From Orychophragmus violaceus (lineage: Eukaryota > Streptophyta > Magnoliopsida > Brassicales > Brassicaceae), in the NCBI GenBank assembly GCA_030180135.1, contig CM058234.1:4464001-4528000 (forward strand): a stretch of 64,000 nucleotides of DNA. The letters run 5' to 3'. Below, piece after piece: positions 24,821 through 37,915 of this stretch. The translations under genes and the position numbers were made by a program. The notes beneath the pieces were generated by a model. It was given only the letters and a program-made list of their open reading frames with translations. It made no database searches and was not told where the DNA came from. How positions within the stretch are numbered: position 1 is the first letter of the stretch; each line of letters starts with the position of its first letter.

Positions 24821-25701
24821 GACAAGGATATGTTTCCATTGTAGAGCTAGCCTTTCATCATTGGGTTATGCATAGGATTGGAAAGAATTTTGCGGGAATT
24901 GAGTAGATAAGGAAAAAGGGAATGAGGAAAAAAGATTGAGAGAAGAAAGAAGGGATTGGAAAAGAAAAAGAAAAAAATTGATAGCTCTAAGTGTTTTTGA
25001 AAGATAAGTCTCAAGTGTTAAAGAAAGAAAAAAAAGCCAAAGTTGGCTTAAGCATTAAAAGAAAAGAAAAAGAAAAGTGAGTAATGAAAAGAAAAGAAAG
25101 AGATAAGCAAAGAAAAGAAATTCTCTAAGTGTTTAAAGAAGAAAGAAGTGATCAAAGTTGGTATAAGAAGGCAAAAATGCCTTAAGGAAATGGTAGCTTA
25201 GGAAGAGAATCTTGGGTTTAGAAGAAGAGTTAAGATCATTATAAGGATTTGGATAGAATGAGAATCATCCTTGTATGCATAAGTTATTTCTTACTCTTAG
25301 TATCTTGCTATAGTTCAGTCCTTCGTTGAGAGATCCTTTGTTTTTGAAACCCACACTTCATTTGAGATCACTTTTATCTCAAGACCTTAACCCCTTAGCC
25401 AAATGTGTTCATTTGATTTGCACAATCATAATCCACTATTGCTTAATGAATGTTAAAGGGAATGAGGATAGGAATTCATGTGTAGGTTGGGACTTGAACT
25501 TGATGTTTGTGTTGATGAGAATGACTAACTCTTTTGAAGTAAAGTAAGCTTGATTGTAGCTCTTAATTGCTTGTCTTGACTTTGTTTCCACTTATGCTTA
25601 ACAATTGTTTTTGAAAGCTTGAACTCTCACTTTCAAATATTTCTCCCATCTTAACTTTAATTGTTTGCTTGCGGACAAGCAAAAGAAAAGTTTGGAGAAA
25701 T
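24821..25701. other. Gypsy interior, purine-rich, up to the polypurine tract
   Basis: No gene. The part from 24890 to 25260 is unusually rich in GAAAAG-type purine runs. The end (GCTTGCGGACAAGCAAAAG, then AAAAGTTTGGAGAAAT) is the polypurine tract next to the LTR. Confidence 0.5.
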
Positions 25702-27549
25702 TGATAGATGCATAATTTATAGGTTTTTAGTATCATAATTTACTTAGTTTAATTTTTTGTACATTACATCTCTTTTCATGCATTTGAATTGAAAATCATA
25801 TACTTAGATAAGTAATGTGTCTAGAAATGAGTTTGCATATTTTAGTTTTTTTTTTTTTTTTTGGAGTGTGTCTTACTCTTTTTTAGGTGCTTTGGAGTTT
25901 CTTATAAGACTTGGATACATTGGAGAACAATAAGAGGAAAGGAAAAGGAAGAAGAAGATCTTGTGTCATAAAATTTGGTCAACAAAGATGTCAAACCAGT
26001 TGAAACGGAAGTACATAATCTTTAGTCCAGATTTGAAACAAAGAAGTATAGTCAACGATTGAAGTGCTTACATTACCATGCACCATTCACGTGGAGCACA
26101 AGTCCACCTCTTCGCTGAAGACCATCAATCCAAGATAAGCCCACCACGAGCGAAGCCCATTCTCCCTCACTACAAGACAAAATAGTCCTTGGCCCAACCC
26201 ACTTTCGATGAAGCCCACTTTCCACAACGTTTATGACATTATATCGGCTTTAGTGCAGCCGATGCCGCATCTGTCTTCTATTGGACCAAATCGCACAGAG
26301 AATCCATCGGTTCAATATATCGGACAAGGCTCTCCCGATGCAATGTTTCCCTTAATTACAAAAATGCAGACCAAAAACACATATATTTATATTTAGATTC
26401 AATTTTTGGGACCTATCTTCTAAGTCATGAACTTTTTTCATCCTTTTTGAATCTAAAACATTTTATAAATTTTTATTTTAAGTCTTAATCAAATACTATT
26501 ATCTCTTTAATTTCTTCTCACTAATCATAATTTCCATTATTAACTCTAAAGATTTTGATGGAATCAATATAATTAATGAATAGCTTTTTTTTTGAGTTTT
26601 GAGATGAGGTAGACTAGGATTTAATTAGGGATGATCTAAATATATTTAATGCTTAATTTATATTAATCATTCTTTATTAGGTTGTTCTCTATGCTAGGTT
26701 GCAAGAAATTGTTGAATCTAGATATTATGTTTTTTCCTTACCCTCTAGGTGTTCGATGAAATGATTGTTAGAACCTATTGAGAGATTTTGCATGCTTAGC
26801 CAATAGGAATTGATTTCTAAGATATTTAATAGTCGAATGAACTTGTTTTAAATGCTTGATTAATTTTTAATCACAATTGATAGATTGTTCTTGATTATGA
26901 ATTGTTTAAAGGGATCTTTGCCTAGAGATAGTATTGATCTTGACTTGAATTCTAGACTAAGGATTAAATGCTTGCTTGGATGGTTAATTATTGAGATTGA
27001 ATGAATGCTATCTTGGATTTGATATTGAGAAATGGATTAATGCTTGATTAGCATAGAGTTAATTGTATGCACTACAAAAAGTCAACATTGATAGCACATT
27101 ATTATAGCTCATTTTACTTAACTACTATCATAGATGGGTATGAATTTATCGAAACTCAATTATAGTATTTTGTAAGCGCTATGCCATTATTTCATTAAGC
27201 GGGAATCTGAAAACTTTTGTCCGCCAAACCCTATTCGATCCATTCCTCTCTTCACACGTTTAATGCACAATTTTAGGTTATTTTGGCTCCCACGTTTCAT
27301 TTTCCCTCTTTCTAAAAAAACCCTATTCGATCCATTCCTCTCTTCTCTCTTCTCTCTTCTCTCTTTTCTCTCGTCTTCTCCCCTTTTTCTCATAGTCGCT
27401 CTTCTCTTCTGAAACCCCAAACTCTCCTCCCCTCTTCCCGGCGATCTCTCTCTTTCCCGATTTGCTTATTGAGATGCCAACTCCGATGGTTGAAGACAAG
27501 CTTCGAAGAGGATCAGCTCGCGTCCATGTCCACCGAAGATATCAACTTC

Positions 27550-30030
27550 CAGATATCACTCGGCAACAGTATCACTCTCGCTTTCTTCCATCGTCGGACC
27601 AGTAAAAGAAGCGAAGGCGGATGAATAGTTATCTGAATGGGAAAGAGTCTTCCTCCCCATCGATCCCGGCGTCGTTCTTCTCGACATCGCTTTCGTCCGG
27701 GAAGAACCCAGCCACGGTAACTCCTTTTTCTTCATTTTCCGTTAGCAGAATCTGAGACATTCGAGTATCTCTTACTAATTAAAAAACAATTAGGGTTTTT
27801 ACTGGGAACGAGGCAGACTCTCTTAGAGACCAAAGACGTTGGAAACACTTGGGCTCCACGATCAATCCCTTCAGCTGAAGAAGAGGATTTCAATTACAGA
27901 TTCAATTCAATCAGCTTCAAAGGCAATGAATGATGGATCATTGACAAGCCTGCAATCTTATTGTACACTGCTGATACTGGAGAGAATTGGGATATAATTC
28001 CCCTAAGTTCTCAGCTTCCCGGTGATATGGTATTAAGCATGCTTCCTCCGGTGCCGTCAGAGCTTATGTTTTTCTTTCAATGTCAATACTTTTTTATTAC
28101 AATTGTGTGTATGGGTTTATAGAGGCGACTGGAGAAAAGAGTGCAGAGATGGTCACCGATGAAGGTGCTATATACGTTACTTCAAACAAGGGATATAACT
28201 GGAAAGCTGCTATTCAGGAAACCGTGTCAGCTACGTTGAACAAATTCACTACTCTACCTCTGGTTTGTATTGATGCCAAAATATTTCTAAGGGTCAAGTC
28301 TTGGAGCAAGTTTTTTCGATAGAGACCAAAGTAAAGTACTTGATTATGTATATTCCAATGGTCTCACAGAACAGTCTCTAGTGGATTCAGTGGTGCTAGT
28401 TACTACACGGTAACCTTCAGTGCTGTTAATCGTTCACCTGATGGAAGATATGTCGCTGTTTCGAGCCGTGGTAACTTCTTTTTGACATGGGAGCCTGGGC
28501 AGGTGAGCCTCAATTAAGGATATATATATCAACATCTACTAATGTTTTTTGATGTTGAACTTTTGGTCCTTTTGATGACATAGCTAGCTGAAGTTGTACT
28601 GCACAGGCTCAGTTAGTTTTCGCAGGGCTGTTTAGCTGATTATTTAGCAACAATTAGATCAAATGTAAAGAAGAGTATTAGCATATGTTAAAATCAATCG
28701 ACCCAACTTTTGATCTAAGTAACTAGTGGTAAGAGTATTGTGTCTAGGCAAGCGATATCATGCATCTTGCGCATGATACCCATCTTCTTTGTGTGTGTGT
28801 GGTTTGATTGGTAGTTAAATCGTCATTGACCATAGTATTGGTACATTGCAGCCTTACTGGCAAACACACAATAGAGTTGTTGCCCGAAGAATTCAGAACA
28901 TGGGATGGAGAGCTGATGGTGGTCTTTGGCTTCTTGTTCGTGGTGGAGGGCTTTATCTTAGCAAAGGCACTGGGGTAAGTACTGCAACAAGACTTTCCTA
29001 AGTTCTAATCAGTTCTACATCTGAATTTGTTCTCTTGCTTTAGATTTCAGAGGAGTTTGAAGAGGTTCCAGTACAAAGCCGTGGCTTTGGCATTCTAGAT
29101 GTTGGTTATCGCTCAGAGGTACATTAGTTTACACAATGAATGATCATTCAAATCTTAGAACTCCGCTCAGATTCTTACACCAAATTATATTGTTGTTGTG
29201 TATTGCAGGAAGAAGCATGGGCAGCAGGAGGCGGTGGTAGGTCTGGGCGTTCGGGTACCCGTTCGGGTTCGGTTCGGGTCTTTCGGGTTTTCGGGTTTTC
29301 GGGTCTGAGATATAAAACCCATTCGGGTATTTTAGAATTTCGGTTCGGGTTCGGTTCGGTTCTATTCGGGTTCGGTTCGGGTTCGGGTACCCGAAAAACA
29401 TAAAACAAAAATAAAAATTAGTTATATTTAAATAAAAATTCGTTAAATTTTGATAAATATAACAAAACCCTTCATATATTTTGTTTATTTTTGATAATTT
29501 AGTTATTTTAAACTAAAAACAACTAATATATTTAAGTTTATAATTATAATTTTAGATAATTTTGTTATATTAGGTCTAAATATAATTAATATTTTAGGTA
29601 TATAATTGTAATTCGGATATTTCGGGTACCCATTCGGTTCTCGGTTCGGGTCGGGTTCGGGTTCGGTTCTTCGGATATAGGAGTTTAGGATCCGTTCGGA
29701 TATTTTATCGTTTCGGGTTCGGGTTCGGTTCTACTTTTTCGGTTCGGGTTCGGTTCGGTATTTCGGGTCCGGATATTATGCCCAGCCCTAGGCGGTGGCA
29801 TTCTACTGAGAACAAGAAATGGAGGCAAGTCATGGAACCGTGACAAAGCTGCTGATAACATCGCAGCTAATATGTACACTGTCAAGTAAGTCTCTAATCA
29901 AACATCAGAATACAGTCCCTCACTGTTCCTCCTGACCCATCTCAGTCCGTTGCATACAATCAAACTAATCAGCTTCCAAATCATATTTGTTTTCTTGCAG
30001 ATTTGTGGATGACAAGAAAGGGTCCGTGCT
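27550..30030 (+). pseudogene. HCF136: HCF136 pseudogene captured by the CACTA element
   Basis: HCF136 is a nuclear gene for a lumenal seven-bladed propeller protein needed to assemble the photosystem II reaction centre. Here most of its exons appear in order: the end of the transit peptide (VSLSLSSIVGP), LSEWERVFLPIDPGVVLLDI (27620-27717), ETKDVGNTWAPRSIPSAEEE (from 27794), EKSAEMVTDEGAIYVTSN, SRGNFFLTWEPGQ (to 28502), PYWQTHNRVVARRIQNMGW (28852-28974), SEEFEEVPVQSRGFGILDVG (29044-29118), EEAWAAGG...ILLRTRNGGKSW (29209-29885, split by an insertion) and FVDDKKG (30001). Splice sites are kept, so capture was from genomic DNA, not mRNA. Damage includes Gln-to-TAG before LSEWERV, a lost T near 27797, a TGA near 27930, an altered intron near 28030-28110 and loss of the last residues. 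It cannot make HCF136 but could yield small RNAs against the real gene. Confidence 0.9.
29238..29790. mobile_element. hAT-like non-autonomous element (553 bp) inside HCF136
   Basis: The ends are TAGGTCTGGGC and, inverted, TAGGGCTGGGC. The 8-bp GGCGGTGG flanks both sides exactly (29230-29237, 29791-29798), which fits hAT transposons. The interior has TTCGGGTTCGGTTCGG-type repeats near both ends and an AT-rich middle, with no transposase. It splits the HCF136 AWAAGG coding stretch, so it arrived after the gene was captured or was captured with it. Confidence 0.9.
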
Positions 30031-30290
30031 CCAGCATCGTCGTCTCCCAGTCAGTTTATCAACTTCGCGGTTACTTTCCGTCAAGCACACCACTCAAAGA
30101 GTCGCAATTTCCATTTCCAGATCAGCTATTCTTGATGTCTTTTCTAATCCTGCACTTTTGTTTTCTTTTTTCAGGTTGGTCAAACCCACAAGTCGAGACA
30201 TTGAAGCAAGTTGATGAGGACAAGGAAAAGTGAGCTGATGAAGTTGAAGGTAAAGAAGAGCAAGAAGAGATTTTGGATGACTACTAGAGA
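30030..30290 (+). pseudogene. Second captured fragment of unknown origin in the CACTA element
   Basis: After GTGCTC near 30,030 the similarity to HCF136 stops and a different sequence begins. One frame reads SSIVVSQSVYQLRGYFPSST and continues through a TTTTTTCAG acceptor-like site near 30,174 into WSNPQVETLKQVDEDKEK, TGA, then acidic EVEGKEEQEEILDDY. The pattern (exon, intron, acidic tail) looks like the end of another gene. I do not recognise the protein. Confidence 0.4.
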
Positions 30291-31268
30291 TGGTATGTTT
30301 TTTTGGGGTTAGTTATATTGTATCGGCTTCATGCATTGTAAATTTCAGCTTGTAAATTTGATATGTTTGTAATTAACACTTGTTATTAATAAAATCATTT
30401 TATGAATATTTTGAATGTTTTTGTAATATAAATTATATTGATACAAAATAAATATAATAATAATAATAATAATTTAATATAGTTCGGCTCGGTTCGGCTC
30501 GGCTAATACGGTTCAAATATTAGAGCAATATTCAATTGCTATAGTAGAGAGATCAATCATAGCACGAAATTAGAATTCTCATATTTTTTTCATACAAATC
30601 GATTACGCTATTAAAATATAAAACACAATGTTCATTTGTTGCTATCGAAACTAACATATCGTAGCATACATAAAAAACGCTATCGTATGGGTACCATCTA
30701 TTATAGATGCGGATGTCATAGCATTTGTGAAAACGCTATGGATGACATATGATAGCATAATTTTCGCGCTGACAATGAACATATTTGTTGTAGTGATGAG
30801 AATATGATTAACTACTTGATAGATCATTTAACCTTCTTTATTTGCTTGTGTAATTGATTGACACCTAGATAAAATCATCCCTTGATAATTCTAGTTCTTT
30901 GACTTCATCTTAGACCATTTTCTCTCATTGATTTAAGCTTCTATTTCTTATCTTTGTTTGTTTTTGTTTGATCACTTAGGATTGTTAGATTAAAATCAAC
31001 TTAACTTGGCTTGGCTTATATAGTTGTATGCATTCATTTTGGCTAAACTCGCACCCTTTTGGATTGATAAACTTTTATATTACAATAACATTAGTATTTT
31101 GAGGGATTGATAGTTCAAAATCCTAAAAATCCACTTATCATTTTCCTTCTGCTTTTAACTCTGATTTGTCATATTCTTTGTTGCAATATTCTTTGTTGCA
31201 GGGAAGGTTGAGCTGGACTGAGATAACTTAGGCCGCCAAAACAGGTTTGTTTTGGGCTGTTCACCGAT

Positions 31269-33275
31269 ATAGTTTACCGGATTTGATAGGAAACAATATT
31301 GACCAATAAAACCAATTAATTACGCAAATTAATCTATCACATATCATTTATATATGTATACAGGTATAAGTTTCACGTGTCAAAGTAAAGTATAAATGTT
31401 ATCACGGATTGGTTTGTCAATCCCACTCGATAGATGTTTCTAATATTCATGAAGTTCTCACGTGTATGTGTAATGCCAAATATATAGACCATTTATGATG
31501 ATAAAGAGGGAATGGCTTCTCTGCATCAATGATGAAGGCATTCATTGCATCAGTTTGGATCCATTCGAACCAAGTATACTCAGATTTTGTCATATGCTAT
31601 TAATTACAAAAAACGTTTTCTATCCTTTTGACTTTACTATAATATATGCTGAAATTTTCTCTACAAAAATGAACCCCAAACTGTATATATGAAGTTTACG
31701 AACACGGAACACATCCATACTTTTAAGTACGTTGCATAGAAATGAAAACGGATACGCAAAAGCGAAATGTTTGGAAACGTGAAAACAATTATTTTGAAAA
31801 ATTAAAAAGTGGAAACGCTTTAAAAACGTATATATATAATATATGTATATATTACTAGTAAAAATATATGATGAAACACCAAATATAAAAAAATCAAAGT
31901 TCAACATAATATTTAAAACAACATAAGTTCAAACTAATTTTAAGAAAAAAGTAGAGAATAAATTCAATGCATAAATATTGAATTAAGCTAAAGATACAAA
32001 AAACTTTCTTCTTCTCTATGTTTTGCTATTAGATTTTTAAATTACGTTTGTGACTCTATGATTTAGAAAAAACTTCTCATATTTCTATTAGGTCTTTTTC
32101 TTAAAAAGTTTACAAATTATCAATTAAACCCTTATATTTATAAAAAAATTACAATTATATTTTCATATATAAAACAAAGTTTCCAAAAATAATAATTTGG
32201 CGTTAACAAAAATGAATATGCGTTTCCAAATAACTTTTTTAAGAAACACGTGTTCATCACGTTTCTTTACATTTCTGTCGTATTTCCGTTTTCAAAATGT
32301 TTTGGAAACGGGAAACGATCCTCAGACAGAGTTTCCATACAACATAAAAGTAGCCGTGTAAATTACCGTTTGTTAGAGGCTTCTCCCTCGTAGTATGTAT
32401 GTCTCATGTCTTCCATTTTAAAGGACTAATATATTACATATCTCACCCATATTTAAACAAAAGAAATATATTTATTTTTGAACTATATCTCACGAATATT
32501 ATTGGGTTTTTTTTGTCAAACGAATATTATTGGTTAACATATGTCTTTTGTTTGGGTTCATTAACATATAAAGGTAAATCAAATATTTTATATTTTTATG
32601 TAACAAAGCATCATCTTTTACACCTTAGACAAATATATTTTTTTGAAAAGAAAAAAAACAACTTAGACAAGTATAATAATATACGTACAAAATCATTTTC
32701 GTCAACTTTATATTGAAACGTTCTCGTATTCATTGTCAGGCGATCATTATTGTTGTAAAACTGAAATGGGCATGTTTTCAATGATTGTACCAGTCACCAT
32801 TAACAAAGATATTCATCAAACTCTAGCATTAAAGGATATATATGACTCGAAAATTTTAAACTCTGCAAATACTAGAGTTGGCAAAAATAAATATCCTTTG
32901 TTTATAAATATTATGATTTTGAAGATATGGATCGCGTGGATATGGATAGTGCGGGGAACAAATTGACATCGAATTGTATGGCACACATTGCAATGTTTGT
33001 AAACATTATCTACATAATATTTTTGGCGGACAAGATACTAAAAATTTAATGAAATTTGAACCCATTGTAGGATGACTCTAGCTAGGGTACGAGTGCCGAC
33101 AAGCATTCACCGTTAGCCATAGCCATTGACTTCAACGTAATGGCATAAATCCATTGGTGTTTTGTTTCAGTTAAATTGACCATGCACGCGCGGCTCACAT
33201 ATTGGTTCTCAATAATATACAGTCGAACGTCTTTCAACTCCTTTTATTTTCAAATACATACGTACATATACATAC

Positions 33276-33321
<46 letters not shown>

Positions 33322-35815
33322 AATATATTTATATTTGTTTGAGGAACGTACCAAAACAGAAAAATTGACTTTTGGGATGTGTTGATTACGTATATCAATT
33401 TTCCTATAATAGGGCTTTGTCAATAATGAGAGATTTTGTATATAGTAAATATATCATCCGTACATTTCAACGATCAAGGATGAATCACTTTGGCATCGTC
33501 ATGATTCGTAACTTAAGTTAACTAGAAGTGCTATCTTATATAAATAATTTTTTTTTTTTTTGGTCCTTGATATAAAGAATTCAATGTTAACTCCATCTAC
33601 CTACCTATAAACGATGATGAGGGAGGGGGTTACTTAGTATAAGCGAAAATGTATCTTATACTAACGCATATAATAATAAACTTATAAGATAATTTAAAAT
33701 TTGTATTGTAAAATTTTCCAAATATATAAATGGTGATGTTAGCTAATATTTCCTTATCATATACCGTATAAGATGTTGGCATTTTATATTTTATGATCAA
33801 TATATAATTTACGATTTTTTATAAAAATATTGTATAAAATATTCAAGCAGCTGCATGATTCCAATAGTGTTTTTTCTTCTTAAAGAAAGTCAAAGAGATA
33901 AAGAAATCATGTTTCAAAATCCGTAAGCTTCCGGGAATGTTCCTTAAGTCTCCTGATGGGATTTAAATTGATCATTAATTAACTAAACAAGGGTTTTAGT
34001 TACAGTTATGCTATATATAATAATTAATTACAGCTCAAGCATGATTGTAAATTTGTAATTCAAGTCTTTCCTCTTTTATAAGAACGTAGGGTGTTAAGAA
34101 AATAAATAAATCTACCAATATGCTGTAGAGCGTTTGTAACTGTAAATTGGGGCGGAACAAACATTCTATAAATTGTGTTTTCTACAACTTTTTCCTTTTA
34201 TAAAATTAAAGAAACTACCAATACTCCATAAGAAGAAGGAAAATCTATGATCTTTGTTTTTTTCATAAAGATTTTTCTTTATATTTTTTAAACAAGAAAA
34301 TATGAAATCTTCCATACATTAAGTTGGAGAAACAATTATTTATATATTAAAAAATAGGGATGTAATTAATTCTAGATTAAAAAGTATTGTATAATTTTAA
34401 AAGATTTAACAACATATCTAGCGTTTGTGACTGTAAATTGGTAACAAAATCTACAAAAAAATGTTTTTCCATAAAAATAATTTTTTTTTATTTGACACAT
34501 ATAAATCAAAATCCCAGGTAATTAATTTCTTCATTATTACCCTTTTTGGGGTGTTCTGCTATTTCCTTTTCTTTGTTCATTTTTCCAGGATTCACAATGT
34601 TTATAACCCAGATCGAGTACTTTTTTTTTTAAACATCTAAATTTTATTTATATATAAAATCCAAACACAATATTGAAAATAATAGAAAACACAACTAATA
34701 ACAAACATAAAATGATGATAGTAATGATATAACAAATGAAACAAATTCTGAAGATGTTTATCTTGATCGAGTTCTATATACGTAAACTAACATTTCGGGA
34801 GAAGTTTACAGTGAATTTTTTTTCATTTGGAAGTTCGAGTCAGGTAAATTATATGTATTGTCGAACGTATACATTATATACATGTACAATACTAGTCAAA
34901 CATGAATAGAATAGTGATTTGTTAATATTTTAATGGATTAGTTTTATATGTATGTGATGTTTGCAAAATAATTTTAATATAGTATTCATTTAAAAAGATT
35001 TGATCTAATGTGTCATCATACAAATTGTTCATGTGTTAATTAATTTATATATATTTAGGTCTAAATATAGAAATTTAGTTTGAAAAAAAAATATTTTAAA
35101 GATTTGTTGACTTTCAGTTTTTACATAATTTTCTATGGGCTCTTCTAGCTTCAACGTTCATTTGGGTGACTCTGATAATATAACTAATAATAGTACCCCC
35201 TTTCACAAGTTGAAAGGATTTCAGACCATTCATATATAATCCATATTTAAATTTTAAGATTTCTTTTTTTTCTTGAATCCAAAATCTAATTTTTATCTTT
35301 GTTGATGAGACACTCATGTGAGCATAATCCAAAACTAGGGTTCGGAAAGTTGATTCAATTTTGTACTTTGCAATTACAACCTTGTAAATTACACGTGTCG
35401 TTTAGCAAATAATAAAATGACATTTGTCATTTACACAGAAGACAAGATCGTCACGGAACAAGAAGCTCCTGATAGAGGCGTGGATCAGACAAGCTTTGTT
35501 GATGCTTAGGCATGTGGGCAAGTACCAGCCAAGGCTTGTCTCTATCATCACCACCATCTTTTTTCTTCCATACAATATTAATTTATTTATTAAATTATTA
35601 ATTAATCCCAAAAATTCAACGAAATTCATAGATATTCTTATATCTATCTATAAAAACCAGTCTTTCTTTACAATCATTAATCCTCTTCTTTGTTCATCAT
35701 CTGCAAGCATAAAAATTTCTCTATATATCATCGGTATATATTTCTTTCTCTTGTTTATATATTCCTTTATGTTATGCTTATTTGACGATGATTTTTTATT
35801 AATAAATTTTCAGAA
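31269..35815. other. AT-rich intergenic DNA and MTP8 upstream region
   Basis: No protein gene. 31269-31370 repeats the spacer at 20601-20740. From about 31,690 to 32,360 there are GGAAACG/CGTTTCC motifs at both ends in opposite orientation, perhaps an eroded transposon, but no clean ends. A (TA)n run is at about 33,277-33,318. Close to MTP8 there is a G-box (CACGTG, 35392-35397) and a TATA-like CTATAAAAACC near 35,649. Confidence 0.4.
35734..35813 (+). promoter_or_regulatory. Probable 5'-UTR intron of MTP8
   Basis: The stretch begins GTATATATTTC after CATCG and ends AATTTTCAG three bases before the ATG at 35816. A TATA-like box near 35,649 leaves room for a short untranslated exon between about 35,680 and 35,733. 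A leader intron of this kind often raises expression in plants. It is inferred from splice signals only. Confidence 0.45.
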
Positions 35816-37660
35816 ATGGAAGTCAATTCTATGGAAACACCGTTGATTTCGTCAAACGATCATGAGGCTGATGAGGTTCACAAACCGAAGTTAACCGGTT
35901 TTGTTTCTACAATGAAATCGAATTTCTTCACGGATTTACCTCATAAACTTCGATCTAAAATCGATCCAGAAGACCCTTTTCACATTGACGTCTCCAAAGC
36001 TGTAGGACTCAAAAGAGGTAATTAAGTATATATAGATATATAAACATCAAATTGTCTTGCTTTGTATAAGTTTGATAAGATTTTCACAAATATTTTGATT
36101 CTTTAAAGACGAGAAGGAGTACTACGAAAGACAATTGGCAACACTAAAATCATTTGAGGAAGTAGAAAGCTATGTAGCTCGACCAGAAGACTATGTCATT
36201 GATGAAGAAAGGGTTGAAGAAGATCGAGCTGAGAGAGCTGCACAAGAGATAGCCATGCAAATATCCAATTGGGCTAACATTTTTTTACTTGCTCTCAAGG
36301 TATGATGTGATATATATATGTGTTTGAGCTCTAAATCTAGATTTATATATCAAGAAACTATAATATATAGTTTTGGGCTGTGATGTCTAGCTATATATAT
36401 ATATATGTTCATCAAATGTTTTATATATAATGTGTAGATATATGCTACGATAAAGAGTGGATCGATAGCAATTGCAGCATCGACACTTGACTCTTTGCTT
36501 GATCTAATGGCGGGAGGAATACTTTGGTACACACATTTATCAATGAAGAACATAAATATTTACAAATATCCCATTGGAAAGCTTAGGGTGCAACCCGTAG
36601 GAATCATCATTTTCGCCGCGGTTATGGCCACTCTTGGTATATAAATTTATATCTTTCCAAAATTGTTATACAACTCAAAACTATATATTATAAGTTTCTT
36701 GATGGAAATGTAGTACTAAATTAACCATAAACATCTGTGTAGGGTTTCAAGTGTTGCTTGTGGCAGCTGAAAAGTTGATTACAAATGAACCTTCAGAGAA
36801 AATGAGTCATGACCAGTTGGTTTGGTTATATTCAATCATGCTAAGCGCAACTGCTATTAAGCTTGTTTTGTGGATATACTGCAAAAGTTCAAGAAATCAT
36901 ATCGTCCGAGCATATGCAAAGGTATATATAATTAAGTTAATATATTTTTTATCATATAATTTCATGTAAAAATGTATATTAATTGATCAGTTTTGATATA
37001 GGATCATTATTTTGATGTGGTGACAAACGTTCTTGGATTGGTTGCGGCCGTTCTTGGGAATGCTTTCTATTGGTGGATTGATCCCGCTGGTGCAATTCTC
37101 TTAGCCATCTACACTATTGTCAATTGGTCTGGGACCGTTATGGAAAATGCAGGTAAAAAATTGTAATTCAGTGTTGTTCTATTCTTTAATCTAATAACAT
37201 CATTTGAGTTTTTCACTATCATTTTCTTGTATATATTTTTAGTCTCATTGATCGGACAGTCAGCTCCACCGGAAGTACTTCAAAAGTTGACATACTTAGT
37301 ATTGCGACAAGGTGCAGATAACATCAAACGTGTTGATACTGTCCGCGCCTATACATTCGGTGTTCTTTACTTTGTTGAGGTCAGTCTATATATATCTTTT
37401 CACTGCATCATAAATTTATATAATTTGGTTAATTCCTAGTTACGTTTACATATTTTAATTATATATATGTATGGCGGTGGCAGGTGGATATAGAACTCCC
37501 AGAAGATTTGCCATTGAAAGAAGCTCATGCAATTGGTGAATCATTGCAAATAAAGCTTGAAGAACTTCCAGAAGTGGAAAGAGCTTTTGTTCATCTTGAT
37601 TTCGAGTGTCATCACAAGCCTGAACACTCAGTTCTTTCTACAATCCCAAATGATTTATGA
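35816..37660 (+). CDS. MTP8: Manganese transporter MTP8 (cation diffusion facilitator)
   Basis: Seven coding exons with GT-AG introns: 35816-36017, 36109-36299, 36438-36636, 36743-36921, 37002-37152, 37243-37379 and 37484-37660, all phases consistent. The product is a vacuolar-membrane Mn-CDF antiporter that loads Mn (and some Fe) into vacuoles, important in Fe-deficient roots and in seeds. The N-terminal LPHKLRSKIDPEDPFH is followed by the Mn-CDF helices: TLDSLLDLMAGG carries the DxxxD metal site of helix II, and HYFDVVTNVLG the helix V site. The C-terminal cytosolic domain (FVEVDIELPEDLPLKEAHAIGE, HLDFECHH) binds metal and mediates dimerisation. No damage is seen. It is convergent with the gene at 39502-43465. 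MTP8 rather than MTP9-11 is chosen on sequence and on adjacency to GIS. Confidence 0.93.
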
Positions 37661-37915
37661 GAATTATATGTATATGTAGATATATGCGTGTGTGTGTGTG
37701 TTTTGCTTGTTTTTGTTTTTAGTGTTTATTTTTACCATCTGTCACTTGCAGTTTGAGTTCTTTGTTATTAATTATTTTTTTAATAAAGTTCGTTGGATAC
37801 TATACATTTTATTCTGTTTTTCAATTCATAAAACATATTACGTATCTAAAATGACATTTTATTTAGCTGGCCACTCACATGCTAGCACATTTTGTAATAT
37901 TTTCTCTACATCAAA

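Larger units (their letters stand above)
27070..30795 (+). mobile_element. Non-autonomous CACTA element carrying a captured gene (Pack-CACTA, 3,726 bp)
   Basis: The left end is CACTACAAAAAGTCAAC and the right end, inverted, CACTACAACAAATATG. Both are bordered by ATG (27067-27069 and 30796-30798), the 3-bp target duplication of CACTA (En/Spm) elements. Subterminal regions are full of short motifs such as GATAGC, CGCTAT and ATAGC in both orientations, the usual transposase-binding repeats. No transposase is encoded. The interior is mostly a genomic copy of the host gene HCF136 with introns, plus an unidentified fragment (30030-30290) and an hAT-like insertion (29238-29790). Confidence 0.9.

Noticed and set aside
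28080..28322. Independent small gene of 80 codons
   Set aside because: It is an exon of the HCF136 pseudogene read together with intron sequence.
27070..30795. A functional HCF136 gene
   Set aside because: There are at least two stops, a one-base loss, an insertion in an exon and a missing C-terminus.
31690..32360. Possible transposon with GGAAACG/CGTTTCC ends
   Set aside because: The inverted similarity is weak and no target duplication or clean termini could be defined.
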